Position numbers and translations under genes: made by a program. A model generated the notes under the pieces. The model was not told the origin of the DNA, did not search any database, and was given only the letters and a program-made list of their open reading frames with translations. A stretch of DNA of 64,000 nucleotides from VRUE01 sp963708115 (GTDB lineage: Bacteria; Actinomycetota; Thermoleophilia; Solirubrobacterales; 70-9): contig CAVPRX010000001.1 of the NCBI GenBank assembly GCA_963708115.1, forward strand, positions 1,426,001 through 1,490,000, read 5' to 3'. Shown piece after piece: positions 7,825 to 20,562 of the stretch. Position 1 is the first letter of the stretch. Each line of letters opens with the position of its first letter.

Positions 7825-8295
7825 TCAGCCGTGCGCCCGGCCGGCGTCGAAGCCGCGCTGGTAGGCGTCGAGAAAAGTGGCGGGAAGAGGCTGGTTGTCG
7901 GGGCTGTAGCGGGCGGCGGCGGAGAGGCGGCGGATCAGCTCGGCGTGGATCCCTTCGGTGCCGCCGGCACCACGCTGGGCGGCGCCGAGCAGGTAGCCGA
8001 GCTGCAGGTTCGCCGCACCCCCGGGTTCGCCGCGGGCCTCGACATTGAGCTTGGTCGTCGCGGTCAGCATCGCCGCGCCGACCGCCGCCAGGTCGCCGCC
8101 GGTCTGGTTCTCGGCGAGGCAGTCGGAGATCGGCGTCGTGCCGCTCAGCTCGACTTCCCCCGGCGCATCCTGTAGGGCGCGTAGGTAGGCCGGGGGGCCT
8201 TCGAGACAGGCGACCGGGGTCGAGTCGTCGGGCCCGCCGCAGCCGCCGGCGATGAGCCCGAGGGTGAGGGCGGCGATGGCAAGAGAGCGGCGCAT
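7825..8295 (-). CDS. Putative lipoprotein of unknown function
   Basis: 156 residues. The N-terminus (MRRSLAIAALTLGLIAGGCGG) is a lipoprotein-type signal peptide with cysteine at about residue 19. The mature part is Ala/Gly-rich, probably helical, with no family I recognise. It starts 19 bases after the stop of the M15-like gene upstream on the same strand and probably shares its transcript. It converges on the end of the cobalamin operon (27 bases between stops). Confidence 0.6.
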   Translation of the reverse strand: MRRSLAIAALTLGLIAGGCGGPDDSTPVACLEGPPAYLRALQDAPGEVELSGTTPISDCLAENQTGGDLAAVGAAMLTATTKLNVEARGEPGGAANLQLGYLLGAAQRGAGGTEGIHAELIRRLSAAARYSPDNQPLPATFLDAYQRGFDAGRAHG

Positions 8296-8314
8296 CGGCC
8301 GCTGATCCTATGGA

Positions 8315-9061
8315 TCAGTTGCTGCGGGGAGAGACGCCGCCGGACTGGACGACGGAGATGCCGCCGCGCGGACCCGGTTCGGCGACAGGCTCGGACTCGG
8401 TGCCGCCCTGCGGTCCCTTTGGCGGCTTGACGGCGGCCGGGGGAATGCTCGGCGGCGGTTGCTTTGCGGCGCTCTGCTTGCCCACCGGGAAGACCTGTAC
8501 CCATTCGGCCAACTGGAACATCGGGGCCGGGGCGTGTTCCCAGGAGAGGTGCAGGTGGTTGCCGCAGCCGTGGCCGGCATCGCCGTCGTAGCCGACCCAG
8601 CGGAAGGGCGGTCGGGGTTTGTTCTGGAACGGCTCGGCCCAGAGGGCGAGGCGGGTGATCGGGCCCCAGCTCGCGTCGCATTTGCCGGGCGTCCCGCTGA
8701 GCGGCACGAGGTCGACCGCGAGCCCGTTGTAATGGTCGGAGTTCCTGACATGGCACTGGTGGCAGCCGACGTGTTCGCCGTTCGGAAGCGGGCCCGAGTA
8801 GCCGTCGGTGACGTAGATCGGGTAGTTGGCTGCCAGCCAGCGCAGGTCGGGAACGATGCGGCGGTCGACCATGTCACCTTCTTCATGGGGGACCGAGGCC
8901 GGGAGCGGCACGATTTCCCCGCTCGCTTGGATCAGCCGCGTGGGGATCGGCGCGGCGCTCGCCGGGGCGGCTGCCCAGGCGAGCAGTGCGGTGGCGGTAA
9001 CCGCGGCCAGCGCGAACCGGTCGCGTGCGCTTCGCTGAGGCCTGTCGGTCTTCCCTGGCAC
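8315..9061 (-). CDS. Secreted M15-like zinc peptidase / D-Ala-D-Ala carboxypeptidase-like protein
   Basis: About 248 residues from a GTG at 9061. The open frame continues to 9178, but that would overlap the divergent gene at 9123; the GTG has AAAGG just upstream and gives a normal signal peptide (basic start, then LAAVTATALLAWAAAPASA). The core has SDHYNGLAVDLV and, about 55 residues later, GNHLHLSWEH. These match the H...D and HxH zinc-ligand pattern of M15/VanY-type peptidases. Two CxxC-like cysteines (VGCHQCHV) are unusual. A Pro-rich tail follows. Probable role: peptidoglycan cleavage outside the cell. The family call is by motif only. Confidence 0.6.
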   Translation of the reverse strand: MPGKTDRPQRSARDRFALAAVTATALLAWAAAPASAAPIPTRLIQASGEIVPLPASVPHEEGDMVDRRIVPDLRWLAANYPIYVTDGYSGPLPNGEHVGCHQCHVRNSDHYNGLAVDLVPLSGTPGKCDASWGPITRLALWAEPFQNKPRPPFRWVGYDGDAGHGCGNHLHLSWEHAPAPMFQLAEWVQVFPVGKQSAAKQPPPSIPPAAVKPPKGPQGGTESEPVAEPGPRGGISVVQSGGVSPRSN

Positions 9062-9122
9062 GTCGCCTTTATCGACAGGCGCACCCGCCCTGCTTGAGCG
9101 TTGCAAAGGTAGGGTCCCCGGC

Positions 9123-10721
9123 ATGACGACCGTGCGCGACGCCAGCTTCGACCTCTTCCGTACCCAAGGGATGACCACGATCTTCGGGAACCCCGGCTCT
9201 ACCGAGCTGCCGATGCTCGCCGATTTCCCGGGCGACTTCCGCTTCGTGCTCGGCCTGCACGAGGCCGTCGTCGTCGGGATGGCCGACGGCTATGCGCAGG
9301 CCTCCGGCCGCACCGCGATCGCCAACCTCCACACCGCCCCTGGCGTCGGCAACGCGATGGGGGCGATCTTCAACGCCCAGGCCAACCACACGCCCCTGTT
9401 GGTCACCGCCGGCCAGCAGACGCGGGCGCAGATGACCCTGCAGGCGAACCTGACCAACCGCGACGCGATCCGCCTGCCCCACCCGCTGGTCAAGTGGGCC
9501 TACGAGCCGCCGCGCGCCGAGGATGTGCCGCTCGCCCTGGCCCGCGGCGCTCACCTCGCCTCGCTGCCGCCGCAGGGCCCCGTCTTCGTCTCGCTGCCGA
9601 TGGACGACTGGTACGCCGAGGTCGATGAGGCCGACGTGAGCGAGGCGATCGGCCGCACCGTTGCCGGCCGCGCCGTCGCCGACCCCGAGGCGGTGAAGGG
9701 TCTTGCCGAACGGCTCGACGCCGCTGCTAACCCGGTCTTCGTCGCCGGCCCGGACATCGATGCGAGCGGGGGCTGGGACGCAGCCGTCGCGCTGGCTGAG
9801 CGTCAGCGCCTGCCGGTCTGGGCGACCCCGGCGCCGGGCGGCGGCAAACTCGGCTTCCCCGAGGGCCACCCGAACTTCCGCGGCGTGCTGCCGCCGGCGA
9901 TCGGACCGGTCGGCCAGACCCTCGAGGGCCACGACCTGATCCTCGTCGCCGGCAGCTCCGTCTTTCCCTACTACCCCTACATCCCCGGCCCGCTGCTCCC
10001 CGAGGGGGCGAAGCTGGTCGCGATCACCAGCGACCCGGACGAGGCCGCACGGGCGCCGATGGGCGACGCGATCGTCGCCGACGTGAAGCTGACCCTGGAG
10101 GCGTTGTTGGAGAATGTGCCGGAGTCCTCCCGCCCCGTGCCCGAGCCGAACCCGGGGCCGAGCGAAATCCCCGCCGAGGATCCGCTCAACTCCTCCACGG
10201 TGCACTCCGCGCTGGCCGAGGTCTTCCCCGAGGACGGCATCGTCGTGCTCGAGTCGCCCTCCAGCACCCTTGCCCTGCGCAACCAGCTGCGCCTCTCGCG
10301 GTCCGGCAGCTACTACTTCAGCGCCGGCGGCGGGCTCGGCTTCGGCCTCCCTGCCGCCGTCGGGGTGCAGCTCGCTCAGCCGGATCGGCCGGTGGTCTGC
10401 GTGATCGGCGAGGGCTCCGTGCAGTATGCGGTCAGCGCCTTCTGGAGCGCCGTCGCCTACGACGTGCCGGTCACCTTCCTCGTCCTGCGCAACTCCGAGT
10501 ACGCGATCCTCAAGTGGTTCGCCGAAGTCGAGTCGGTGCAGGGGGCGCCCGGCCTCGACCTGCCCGTGCTCGACGTCGCCGCGGTCGCCGCCGGCTACGG
10601 CGTCTCGACCCAGGTGGCGAGCGGCCGCGACGAGGTTCGCGACGCCCTGGCCAAGGCGCTCGTCTCCTCGCGGCCCGAGCTGGTCGAAGTCCCGGTGCAG
10701 CCGGGCATGTCACTTTTTTAG
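9123..10721 (+). CDS. Thiamine-diphosphate enzyme, benzoylformate decarboxylase-like
   Basis: 532 residues, full length for the family: N-terminal ThDP Pyr domain, central domain and C-terminal PP domain. Recognisable are FGNPGSTELPML, the catalytic glutamate in GLHEAVVVGMADGYAQ, and LHTAPGVGNAMGAI, which keeps the His equivalent to benzoylformate decarboxylase His70. The PP-domain Mg-ThDP motif is GEGSVQYAVSAFWSA...NSEYAILKWF. The stretch that holds His281 in the Pseudomonas enzyme reads VFPYYPYIPG, with Tyr in that place, so the substrate may differ. The next gene begins 26 bases downstream and encodes a FAD/Fe-S 2-hydroxyacid dehydrogenase. Together they could oxidise and then decarboxylate a 2-hydroxy acid such as mandelate (inference). 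Confidence 0.8.
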   Translation: MTTVRDASFDLFRTQGMTTIFGNPGSTELPMLADFPGDFRFVLGLHEAVVVGMADGYAQASGRTAIANLHTAPGVGNAMGAIFNAQANHTPLLVTAGQQTRAQMTLQANLTNRDAIRLPHPLVKWAYEPPRAEDVPLALARGAHLASLPPQGPVFVSLPMDDWYAEVDEADVSEAIGRTVAGRAVADPEAVKGLAERLDAAANPVFVAGPDIDASGGWDAAVALAERQRLPVWATPAPGGGKLGFPEGHPNFRGVLPPAIGPVGQTLEGHDLILVAGSSVFPYYPYIPGPLLPEGAKLVAITSDPDEAARAPMGDAIVADVKLTLEALLENVPESSRPVPEPNPGPSEIPAEDPLNSSTVHSALAEVFPEDGIVVLESPSSTLALRNQLRLSRSGSYYFSAGGGLGFGLPAAVGVQLAQPDRPVVCVIGEGSVQYAVSAFWSAVAYDVPVTFLVLRNSEYAILKWFAEVESVQGAPGLDLPVLDVAAVAAGYGVSTQVASGRDEVRDALAKALVSSRPELVEVPVQPGMSLF

Positions 10722-10747
10722 ATGGTTGGTTGGGCGGGATCTCGCGC

Positions 10748-13607
10748 GTGACCGTCGCCGCCGTCGATCGCGCTCCCGAGTCGCTCGCGGGGGGAGTCGC
10801 CCAGCCGTTGCGCGGCGAGCTCGAGGCGCTGCTCGGCGCCGACCGGGTGCTCGGCCGGGCGAGCGACATCGTCCGCTACGCCTCCGACGCCAGCCCCTAC
10901 CGGCTGCTGCCGCGTGCGGTGGTGATGGCCCACGACGCGGACGACGTCGCCAAGACCCTCGCCTATGGCCGCGCCAACGAGATCCCGGTCGTCTTCCGCG
11001 GCGGCGGCACCAGCGTCAGCGGCCAGGGCCAGAGCGACGGCATCCTGGTCGACGTGCGGCGCCACTTCGGCGGAATCGCCGTCGAGGACGGCGGGGCGGC
11101 GGCGCGGGTCAAGCCCGGGATCGTGCTCGGCCACGCCAACAAGGTGCTCGCCCCTTACGGGCGCAAGCTCGGCCCCGACCCGGCCAGCACCGACATCGCC
11201 ACGGTCGGCGGGGTGATCGCCAACAACTCCGGCGGGATGCGCTGCGGCACGACCAAGGACTCCTACTCGACCGTGCGCTCGATGACCTTCGTCCTGCCCT
11301 CGGGGACGATGATCGACACCGCCGCCCCCGGCGCCGCCGAGCGCTTTGCCGCGGCGGAGCCCGAGCTGGCCGTGGGCCTGGCCGCGATCCGCGACGAGAT
11401 CCGCGCCGACGCCGAGCTGAGCGAGCGCATCCGGCGCAAGTTCGCGATCAAGAACACGACCGGCTACCGGCTCTGCGCCTTCCTCGACGCCGACGAGCCG
11501 CTGGAGATCTTCCGCCGCCTCCTCGTCGGCTCGGAGGGCACGCTCGGCTTCGTCGCCGAGGCGGTCTTCGAGACGGTGCCGCTGCCGGCTCACACGACGA
11601 CGGCCTGGATCCACTTCCCCGGCGTCGACGCCGCGGTCGCCCCCGTGCGGGATCTGACCGAGAGCGGCGCCACGGCGGTCGAGCTGATGGTCGCCCCGGC
11701 GCTGATCACCGCCGCATGGAACATGGTCGGCGCGCCGGAGGAGTGGAAAGAGCTTCCGCCCGAGTCGGCGGTTCTGCTGGTCGAGTACGGCGGCGGCAGC
11801 GAGGCGGAGCTAGACGCCCAGGTCGCCAAGGCGCAGGAGATCGTCGCCGGCCGGGAGACGATCCGCCCGGTCGAGTTCACCCGCGAGGAGGAGGAGATCG
11901 AGCTCGCCTGGCGGGTGAGGGAGGGTCTGTACGGCCTTGTCGGGAGGCTGCGCCTGCCGGGCACGGCACTGATCTTCGAGGACGTCTGCGTGCCGCCGGA
12001 GCGGATCGCCGAGGGCGCCCGCGACCTGCAGGCGCTGCTCGGCGAGCACGGCTTCCTGCCCGGGGTCGCCGGCCACGCCTCGGCCGGGAACCTGCACTTC
12101 ATGCTCACCCCGGACTTCGCCACGCAGGAGGACCTGGAGCGCTACGACTCGTTCATGGCGAAGCTGGTCGAGCTGATCGTCGGCAAGTACGACGGCTCGC
12201 TCAAGGCCGAGCACGGCACCGGGCTGAACATGGCGCCCTACGTCGAGCGCGAGTGGGGGGAGAGGGCGACCGAGCTGATGTGGCGGGTGAAGCGGCTCGC
12301 CGACCCCGACGGCGTGCTCGCCCCCGGGGTCGATCCTCAACCGCGACCCCGGCGCTCATCTGCGCAACCTGAAGACGACGCCGGAGATCGCGGAGTCGGC
12401 GACGACCTGCGTCGAGTGCGGCTTCTGCGAGCCGGTCTGTCCCAGCCGCAACCTGACCACGACGCCACGACAGCGGATCGTGCTGCGCCGCGAGATCGCC
12501 CGTCAGCCCGAGGGCTCGCCGCTGCGCCAGGCGCTCGAGGAGGAGTACTCCTACGAGGGGCTTGACACCTGTGCCGCCGACGGCGCCTGCCGTCTCGCCT
12601 GCCCGCTCGGGATCGACACCGGCAAGCTGGTCAAGGAACTGCGCGAGGAGAAGCACTCGCCACGGGCCGAAGCGCTGGCCCTGCGCGGAGCGAAGAGCTG
12701 GGGCGTCGTGGAAAAGGCGTCGCGCGTGGGGCTGCGCCTCGGCGGCCCGCTGGCGCGTCGCACGAAGCGCGGCAAGGGTCTGCCGGGCCCTGCGGACTGG
12801 AGGGGAGGGGGTGACCCTCTCCAGACACCGCTCGCCAATGGCTCGCGGTTGAGTGTCTGGAGAGGGTCACCCCCTCCCCTCGGAGGTGTGGTCGCCGCTG
12901 TCTACGTCCCTAGCTGCACCAACCGAATCTTTGACGGGAGCCCAGTTGAGGCACTGGTGGAGGTGTCGGCACGGGCCGGGAAGCCGGTGGTTATTCCCGA
13001 CGACGTGGAGGGAAGCTGCTGTGGGCTGCCCTGGAGCTCGAAGGGGTTCGGTGACGCCCACCGGCACAAGGCGAACGAGATGATCGAGCGCCTCTGGCGC
13101 TGGAGCGGCGAGGGCGAGCTGCCGGTCGTGATCGATGCGGCCTCCTGCACCCACGCCGTCGCCGAGCCCGGCGAGGGGGTGCTCAGCGAGGAGAACGCCG
13201 CACGCCTCGGCGAGCTGCAGATCCTCGACTCGGTCGCCTGGGCGCACGACCGTTTGCTGCTGCGGCTGGAGGTCGCCCGCAAAGTCGGCTCGGCCACCGT
13301 CCACCCGACCTGCGCGACGCGCCAGATGGGCCTCGCCCCGCGCCTGCGAACCCTCGCCGATGCCCTCGCCGAGGACGTCTACGTCGCTCCGTCGGCGACC
13401 TGCTGCGGCTTCGCGGGCGACCGCGGTTTCAGCCATCCTGAGCTGACCGCGGCGGCGACCGCCGACCAGGCGGCGGAGCTGTCGGGCCGCGATTTCGACG
13501 CCTACCTGAGCAGCAACCGCACCTGTGAGATCGGCCTCGCCCGCGCCACCGGCGAGAGCTACGAGTCCTTCGTCTTCTTGCTCGAGGAGCTAACGCGAGG
13601 CGGCTGA
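10748..13607 (+). CDS. FAD-linked oxidase / Fe-S protein fusion (D-lactate/glycolate dehydrogenase-like), frameshifted in this sequence
   Basis: One gene in two frames: 10748 to about 12332, then to 13607. Removing one base near 12332 (GGGGTCGATCC, expected GGGGTCATCC) gives 953 codons. Domains: FAD-binding_4 (about 45-220, VVFRGGGTSVSGQGQ, ATVGGVIANNSGG), FAD-linked oxidase C-terminal (about 270-520, ending SLKAEHGTGLNMAPYVE), two 4Fe-4S clusters (CVECGFCEPVCP, and CAADGACRLACPLG), and CCG domains (EGSCCGLPWSSKG, ATCCGFAGDRG). This is the D-lactate/glycolate dehydrogenase type that passes electrons to the membrane quinone pool. Start: GTG at 10748; TTG 10730 is an alternative. A 29-bp-arm hairpin (12800-12881) lies in frame between the Fe-S and CCG parts. 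Probably translated with the upstream decarboxylase gene. Confidence 0.82.
12800..12881. repeat. Armed hairpin AH1, inside a coding sequence
   Basis: Arms 12800-12828 and 12853-12881 are perfect reverse complements over 29 bases (G-rich, GGGGAGGGGGTGACCC in the left arm), with a 24-base loop. It lies in frame in the Fe-S oxidoreductase gene and encodes the low-complexity stretch around GGGDPLQTPLANGSRL. It belongs with eight similar elements in the window. Confidence 0.9.
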
Positions 13608-14474
13608 GACTGCCGCGGCACCCTGCTCGTCGGCCTCGCTCTCGACGGCGCGGACCGTGGCGATCATCGCCGCCTCTCGCTCCAGACGACGGTCGAGCAG
13701 CGGGTTGACGATGCCGCGCAGAGCCGAGACGTAGCGCCACCACTTCGGCGCGAAGATCCGCGGTGCTCGGTGTTCGATCCCGCGTACCACCGCTGCGGCG
13801 GCCTCGTCCGGTTGAATGCGCCGGCGCATGAATTCCGGGAGGTTCTCATTCAGGGTCTCCATCCGCCCCTCGTTGGCCTCAAACGCGTCCTGGACCATCC
13901 GCGTGTCGACCCAGCCGAAGTAGGCCACGCTCGCACTCGCTCCCAGCGGCGTCAGCTCGGCGCGCAGCGATCGACCCAGCGACTCGACCCCCGACTTCGC
14001 TGCCGCGTAGGGGCTGTTGAGGGTGCCGTTGACGAAGGCGTAGACCGAGGACGTGACGACCACATGCCCGCGGCGCTCGACTATTTGCGGCAGCGCGGCC
14101 CGCACCGTCCGCCAGACGCCGAGCATGTCGACCTCGAAGACCCGTTCCCATTCCTCGCTGCCGATTCCCCGCACGGTTGCCATCTTCGCCGGCGCGATGC
14201 CGGCATTGGCGACGACGACGTCGAGGCCGCCGAAGCGCTCGACCGTCTCGGCGACGGCGGTGCGCATCGCGCCCTCGTCGGTCACGTCGGCACCGATCCC
14301 CAGGGCCCGTTCGCCGATCCGCTCGGCAGCCTCGCGGGCCTGCTCGGGATCGACGTCGAGCACGGCCACCGAGGCGCCGCGCAGGTGCAACTGGCGGGCG
14401 ACCTCGAAGCCGATCCCGCGCGCGGCGCCGGTGACCAACGCCACCTTCCCATTCGGGTCGAAGACAGGGGGCAT
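13590..14474 (-). CDS. Short-chain dehydrogenase/reductase
   Basis: 294 residues, classical SDR. The NAD(P)-binding motif TGAARGIG lies at about 16-23, then DVxxEGAM, NAG (VVANAGIAP), the catalytic Ser in VVTSSVYAF and YAAAKSG (Tyr, Lys). The C-terminal extension past residue 240 (RIFAPKWWRYVSALRGIVNPLL) resembles the membrane-associating tail of SDRs acting on lipophilic substrates. It converges with the preceding dehydrogenase gene (18-base overlap of 3' ends) and diverges from ileS. The substrate cannot be told. Confidence 0.8.
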   Translation of the reverse strand: MPPVFDPNGKVALVTGAARGIGFEVARQLHLRGASVAVLDVDPEQAREAAERIGERALGIGADVTDEGAMRTAVAETVERFGGLDVVVANAGIAPAKMATVRGIGSEEWERVFEVDMLGVWRTVRAALPQIVERRGHVVVTSSVYAFVNGTLNSPYAAAKSGVESLGRSLRAELTPLGASASVAYFGWVDTRMVQDAFEANEGRMETLNENLPEFMRRRIQPDEAAAAVVRGIEHRAPRIFAPKWWRYVSALRGIVNPLLDRRLEREAAMIATVRAVESEADEQGAAAVSAASR

Positions 14475-14512
14475 GCTTCCGGCAGGCTACCCGCTCCTAG
14501 AATCACCTGCTC

Positions 14513-17666
<3,154 letters not shown>

Positions 17667-17680
<14 letters not shown>

Positions 17681-17858
17681 AACCAGTCTCAGGCTCGCCG
17701 ATGATGAAGTCGGTCTTCGCCGAGTCGGAGAACTTCACCCAGCAGTGCTCGGGGGCGGCGCCGGCCACCTCGACCAGCGCCGCTTCGACTCGCTTGGCGA
17801 TCTCGGCCTTCTGCTCGTCGGTCCGGCCCTCGAACCAGTGGATGTGGACGAACGGCAT
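17667..17858 (-). CDS. 4-oxalocrotonate tautomerase-family protein
   Basis: 63 residues, the usual size for the family. After removal of Met the protein begins with Pro (MPFVHIHWFEGR), the general base of this superfamily. The pattern RTDEQKAEIAKRVEAAL is the helix following the first strand. It starts 18 bases after the thioredoxin stop on the same strand, so the two are probably one transcript. Substrate unknown. Confidence 0.75.
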
Positions 17859-17876
17859 CGGAGCGGGAGCCGCGCG

Positions 17877-18204
17877 CTAGGCGAGCGCCGGCTCGAGCTC
17901 GGCCTCGAGGCGCCGCTTCGGCATCGCTCCGACGACTTTCTTCACGATCGCCCCGTCCTTGAAGAGGAGCAGGGTCGGGATCGAGAGGACTTCGTACTCG
18001 GCCGCGGTCTGCTGGTTCTCATCGACGTTGAGGCTGACGATCGTCAGGTCGTCGCGCTCGGCGTCGATCTCCTCGAGGACCGGATGGACGACGCGGCAGG
18101 GGCCGCACCAGGGGGCCCAGAAGTCGACGAGAACGGGGCCATCGGCCTCCAGAACGTCGGACTTTGAAGTTGCCGTCGGTCACGTCGGTGAGCTTGCCGG
18201 TCAC
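17877..18204 (-). CDS. trxA: Thioredoxin, with a one-base frameshift in this sequence
   Basis: Disulfide reductase of the cytoplasm. Reading from the GTG at 18204, the frame breaks after GNFK. Removing one A in the AAA (plus-strand T at 18163-18165) restores a 108-residue thioredoxin: SDVLEADGPVLVDFWAPWCGPC with the WCGPC active site, then VSLNVDENQ, SIPTLLLFKDG with cis-Pro, and a normal C-terminus. The length of 328 bases equals 109 codons plus one, as expected for a single inserted base. Damage to such a core gene more likely reflects sequence error than loss. Confidence 0.88.
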
Positions 18205-18241
18205 TGGTATCCGTCTCCCGTTGGTCGAAGTTCAGCGCTCA

Positions 18242-18257
18242 ATACTTCAGAAAGTAT
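18242..18257. promoter_or_regulatory. AT-rich palindrome between divergent trxA and polX
   Basis: ATACTT-CAGA-AAGTAT, 6-bp arms in an AT-rich spot of an otherwise GC-rich genome, lying between the divergent starts at 18204 and 18317, followed by TATAGC. It may be a regulator site or part of a promoter. Confidence 0.4.
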
Positions 18258-18316
18258 AGCGAGGCCTGGCAACCCCCGCCAGCCATCCATGTTGCGTGCC
18301 CTTATGTTTGCCGAGT

Positions 18317-20038
18317 ATGACGAACGCCGAGATCGCCGCCGCCCTCGAAGAGCTGGGGGTTCTCTACGAGCTGGACGGAGCAGTCAAATACAGGGTGCTT
18401 GCCTACTCGAGTGCGGCCAAGGCAATCCGCGAAAGCCCAGTCTCTGTCGCCGATTTGGCTACTGCGGGCCGTGCCACCGAGATCCCCGGGGTCGGCAAGA
18501 CGCTGGCGGAAAAGATCGATGCGCTGCTGGAGACCGGCGAGATCCCCGCCGCGGTCAAGTTGAAGGCGAAATTCCCGCCGACCCTGATCGAGGTCACGCG
18601 CGTCCCGGGTGTCGGCGCGAAAACCGCGCGGCTGCTCTTCGAAGAGCTCGGCGTCGCCTCGCTCGATGATCTCAAGGCCGCCGCGGAGGCGGAAAAGGTG
18701 CGCGACGTGAAGGGCCTCGGGCCGAAGGCTGAGGAGAACGTGCTGGCCTCGCTGGAGCGCCTCGGCGAGCCGGGGGAGGGGCCCGGACGCGTGCTGCTCT
18801 CGGCGGTGCGACCGATCGCCGAGGAGCTGGCGGAGGCCCTGCGCGAGCACCCGGCGGCGAACCGGGTTGAGGTGGCGGGCTCGGCGCGGCGCTGGGCCGA
18901 GACCTGCAAGGACATCGACCTGATCGCCACCGCCGAACAGCCGCGGGAGCTGGCCGAGCACCTCGCCGGCCACGAGCTGATCGCCGCGGCGGGAAAACCC
19001 GGGCCGAACGGCGTACGGGCGCAGACCCATAACGGCATCTCGGTCGACCTGCGGATCGTCGCCCCGCAGGCCTTCGGCAACCTGCTCCAGCACTTCACCG
19101 GCTCGGCCGCGCACAACGTTCAGCTGCGCGAAGAGGCGGTGGCCCGCGGCCTCTCCGTCTCCGAGCACGGGATCACCGAGACCGAGAGCAGCGAGACGAC
19201 GCTTTGCGAGAGCGAGGAGGCCGTCTATGAGCGACTGGGATACGCCTACATCGAGCCGGAGCTGCGCGAGGGGCGCGGCGAGCTGAAGGCGGCGCGCGAA
19301 GGCAAGCTGCCGGACCTGGTCGCGGTCGAGGACATCCGCGGCGACCTGCACTCCCACACCACCCTCTCGGACGGGCGCAACACCCTGGAGGAGATGGCCG
19401 AAGCGGGACAGGATCGGGGCTACGCCTACATGGCGATCACCGACCACTCGGCCAGCCACGGCTTCGGCGACCACGTCACCGCCGAGCGGCTGTGGGAGCG
19501 GGTCGAGGAGGTCGCGGCGTGGAACAAGGGCAAGCGCGGCTTCCGCCTCCTCGCCGGCTCGGAGGTCAACATCGGCCTTGACGGAGCGCTCGACTACCCC
19601 GATGACCTGGTCGAAGCGCTCGACTGGGTCGTCGCCAGCGTCCACACCTCGTTCTCGATCTCCGCCGCGGCGATGACCGAGCGCGTCCTGGCCGCGATCG
19701 AGAACCCCAACGTCAACTGCATCGGTCACCTCACGGGCCGTCTGATCGGCCGCCGCGAGCCCTACGACATCGACGTCGAGGCGGTGGTCGAGGCGGCGGC
19801 GCGCGCCGGCACGATGCTGGAGATCAACGGCAATCCCAACCGCCGCGACCTCTCCGAGCACCACGCCCGCCTCGCCAGGGAAGCCGGTGCCACGATCGTC
19901 CTCAACACCGACGCCCACGGCGTCGACACGCTCGACAACATGGCCTACGCCGTGGCCACCGCCCGGCGGGCTTGGCTGACGGCGGCGGACATCGCCAACA
20001 CCAGGGGCTGGGGCGAGTTCAAGAAGCTGTTGAAGTAG
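18317..20038 (+). CDS. polX: Family X DNA polymerase with PHP domain (PolX)
   Basis: About 573 residues, the normal length for bacterial PolX. It fills short gaps in DNA repair and its PHP domain trims 3' ends. Order: helix-hairpin-helix segments (EIPGVGKTLAEKID, VPGVGAKTARLL, VKGLGPKAEENV), polymerase palm with AGSARRWAETCKDIDLIAT (metal-binding Asp pair) and third Asp in GISVDLRIV, then the PHP domain from about residue 335 (GDLHSHTTLSDG, AITDHSASHGF, EVNIG, VASVHTSF, EINGNPNR, LNTDAH). All PHP metal ligands appear present. Start ATG 18317; the upstream in-frame codon at 18296 lacks a ribosome site. Confidence 0.93.
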   Translation: MTNAEIAAALEELGVLYELDGAVKYRVLAYSSAAKAIRESPVSVADLATAGRATEIPGVGKTLAEKIDALLETGEIPAAVKLKAKFPPTLIEVTRVPGVGAKTARLLFEELGVASLDDLKAAAEAEKVRDVKGLGPKAEENVLASLERLGEPGEGPGRVLLSAVRPIAEELAEALREHPAANRVEVAGSARRWAETCKDIDLIATAEQPRELAEHLAGHELIAAAGKPGPNGVRAQTHNGISVDLRIVAPQAFGNLLQHFTGSAAHNVQLREEAVARGLSVSEHGITETESSETTLCESEEAVYERLGYAYIEPELREGRGELKAAREGKLPDLVAVEDIRGDLHSHTTLSDGRNTLEEMAEAGQDRGYAYMAITDHSASHGFGDHVTAERLWERVEEVAAWNKGKRGFRLLAGSEVNIGLDGALDYPDDLVEALDWVVASVHTSFSISAAAMTERVLAAIENPNVNCIGHLTGRLIGRREPYDIDVEAVVEAAARAGTMLEINGNPNRRDLSEHHARLAREAGATIVLNTDAHGVDTLDNMAYAVATARRAWLTAADIANTRGWGEFKKLLK

Positions 20039-20039
20039 C

Positions 20040-20555
20040 TCAGTGCGCGTGCAACCTGTCGCTGCGCAGGCCCGGCGTGCGGACCAGCTCGACCGGCTGC
20101 AGGGCGGAGTTCGGGACGACGTAGAACTTGACGCCGTCGCGCTGCTCGATGCCGAGCACGGCTGCCTCGCGGGTGCGCATCATCAGCGCGACGAGGAGGG
20201 CATAGCCGGCGCCGATCGCCGCGACCCCGGGGAAGAGCACGCCAAGGACCCCGGCGGCGATGGCCGTCAGGCCGACCGGCCAGAGGCGCCGGGCGACGAT
20301 CCGGCCGGGCGAGTCCTCGGGCAGCGAGGTGGCCGTGCGGGCCCGGGCGAGGGCGTCGTGGACGCCGTCGGCGGCGCGTGACGGGCGGCCCAGGTACATG
20401 CCGAGGACAAGAGCGATCAGCCACCAGGCGGCGGCGACGAGGACCGTCGTGGTGTCGTTGTCGCGACCGGCGGCGAGAGCCGTGATCGCTCCCAGTGCGG
20501 TCGCCTCGGCGCCGGTGAGGAAGACGGTGGTTCGCAGCAGGTCGGTGTAGGGCAT
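20040..20555 (-). CDS. Membrane protein of unknown function
   Basis: 171 residues. At least three to four hydrophobic segments: ALGAITALAAG, VLVAAAWWLIALVLGMYLG, LWPVGLTAIAAGVLGVLFPG and AIGAGYALLVALMM. The C-terminal part (about 140-171) is soluble, with REAAVLGIEQRDGVKFYV. I do not recognise the family. It lies 8 bases after the trehalose-phosphatase stop in the same direction, so it is likely co-transcribed, and abuts polX end to end. Confidence 0.65.
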   Translation of the reverse strand: MPYTDLLRTTVFLTGAEATALGAITALAAGRDNDTTTVLVAAAWWLIALVLGMYLGRPSRAADGVHDALARARTATSLPEDSPGRIVARRLWPVGLTAIAAGVLGVLFPGVAAIGAGYALLVALMMRTREAAVLGIEQRDGVKFYVVPNSALQPVELVRTPGLRSDRLHAH

Positions 20556-20562
20556 CGTCGCC

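Noticed and set aside
10426..12372. Long Arg-rich frame overlapping the dehydrogenase
   Set aside because: Alternative frame of a well-supported FAD-linked oxidase; low-complexity composition.
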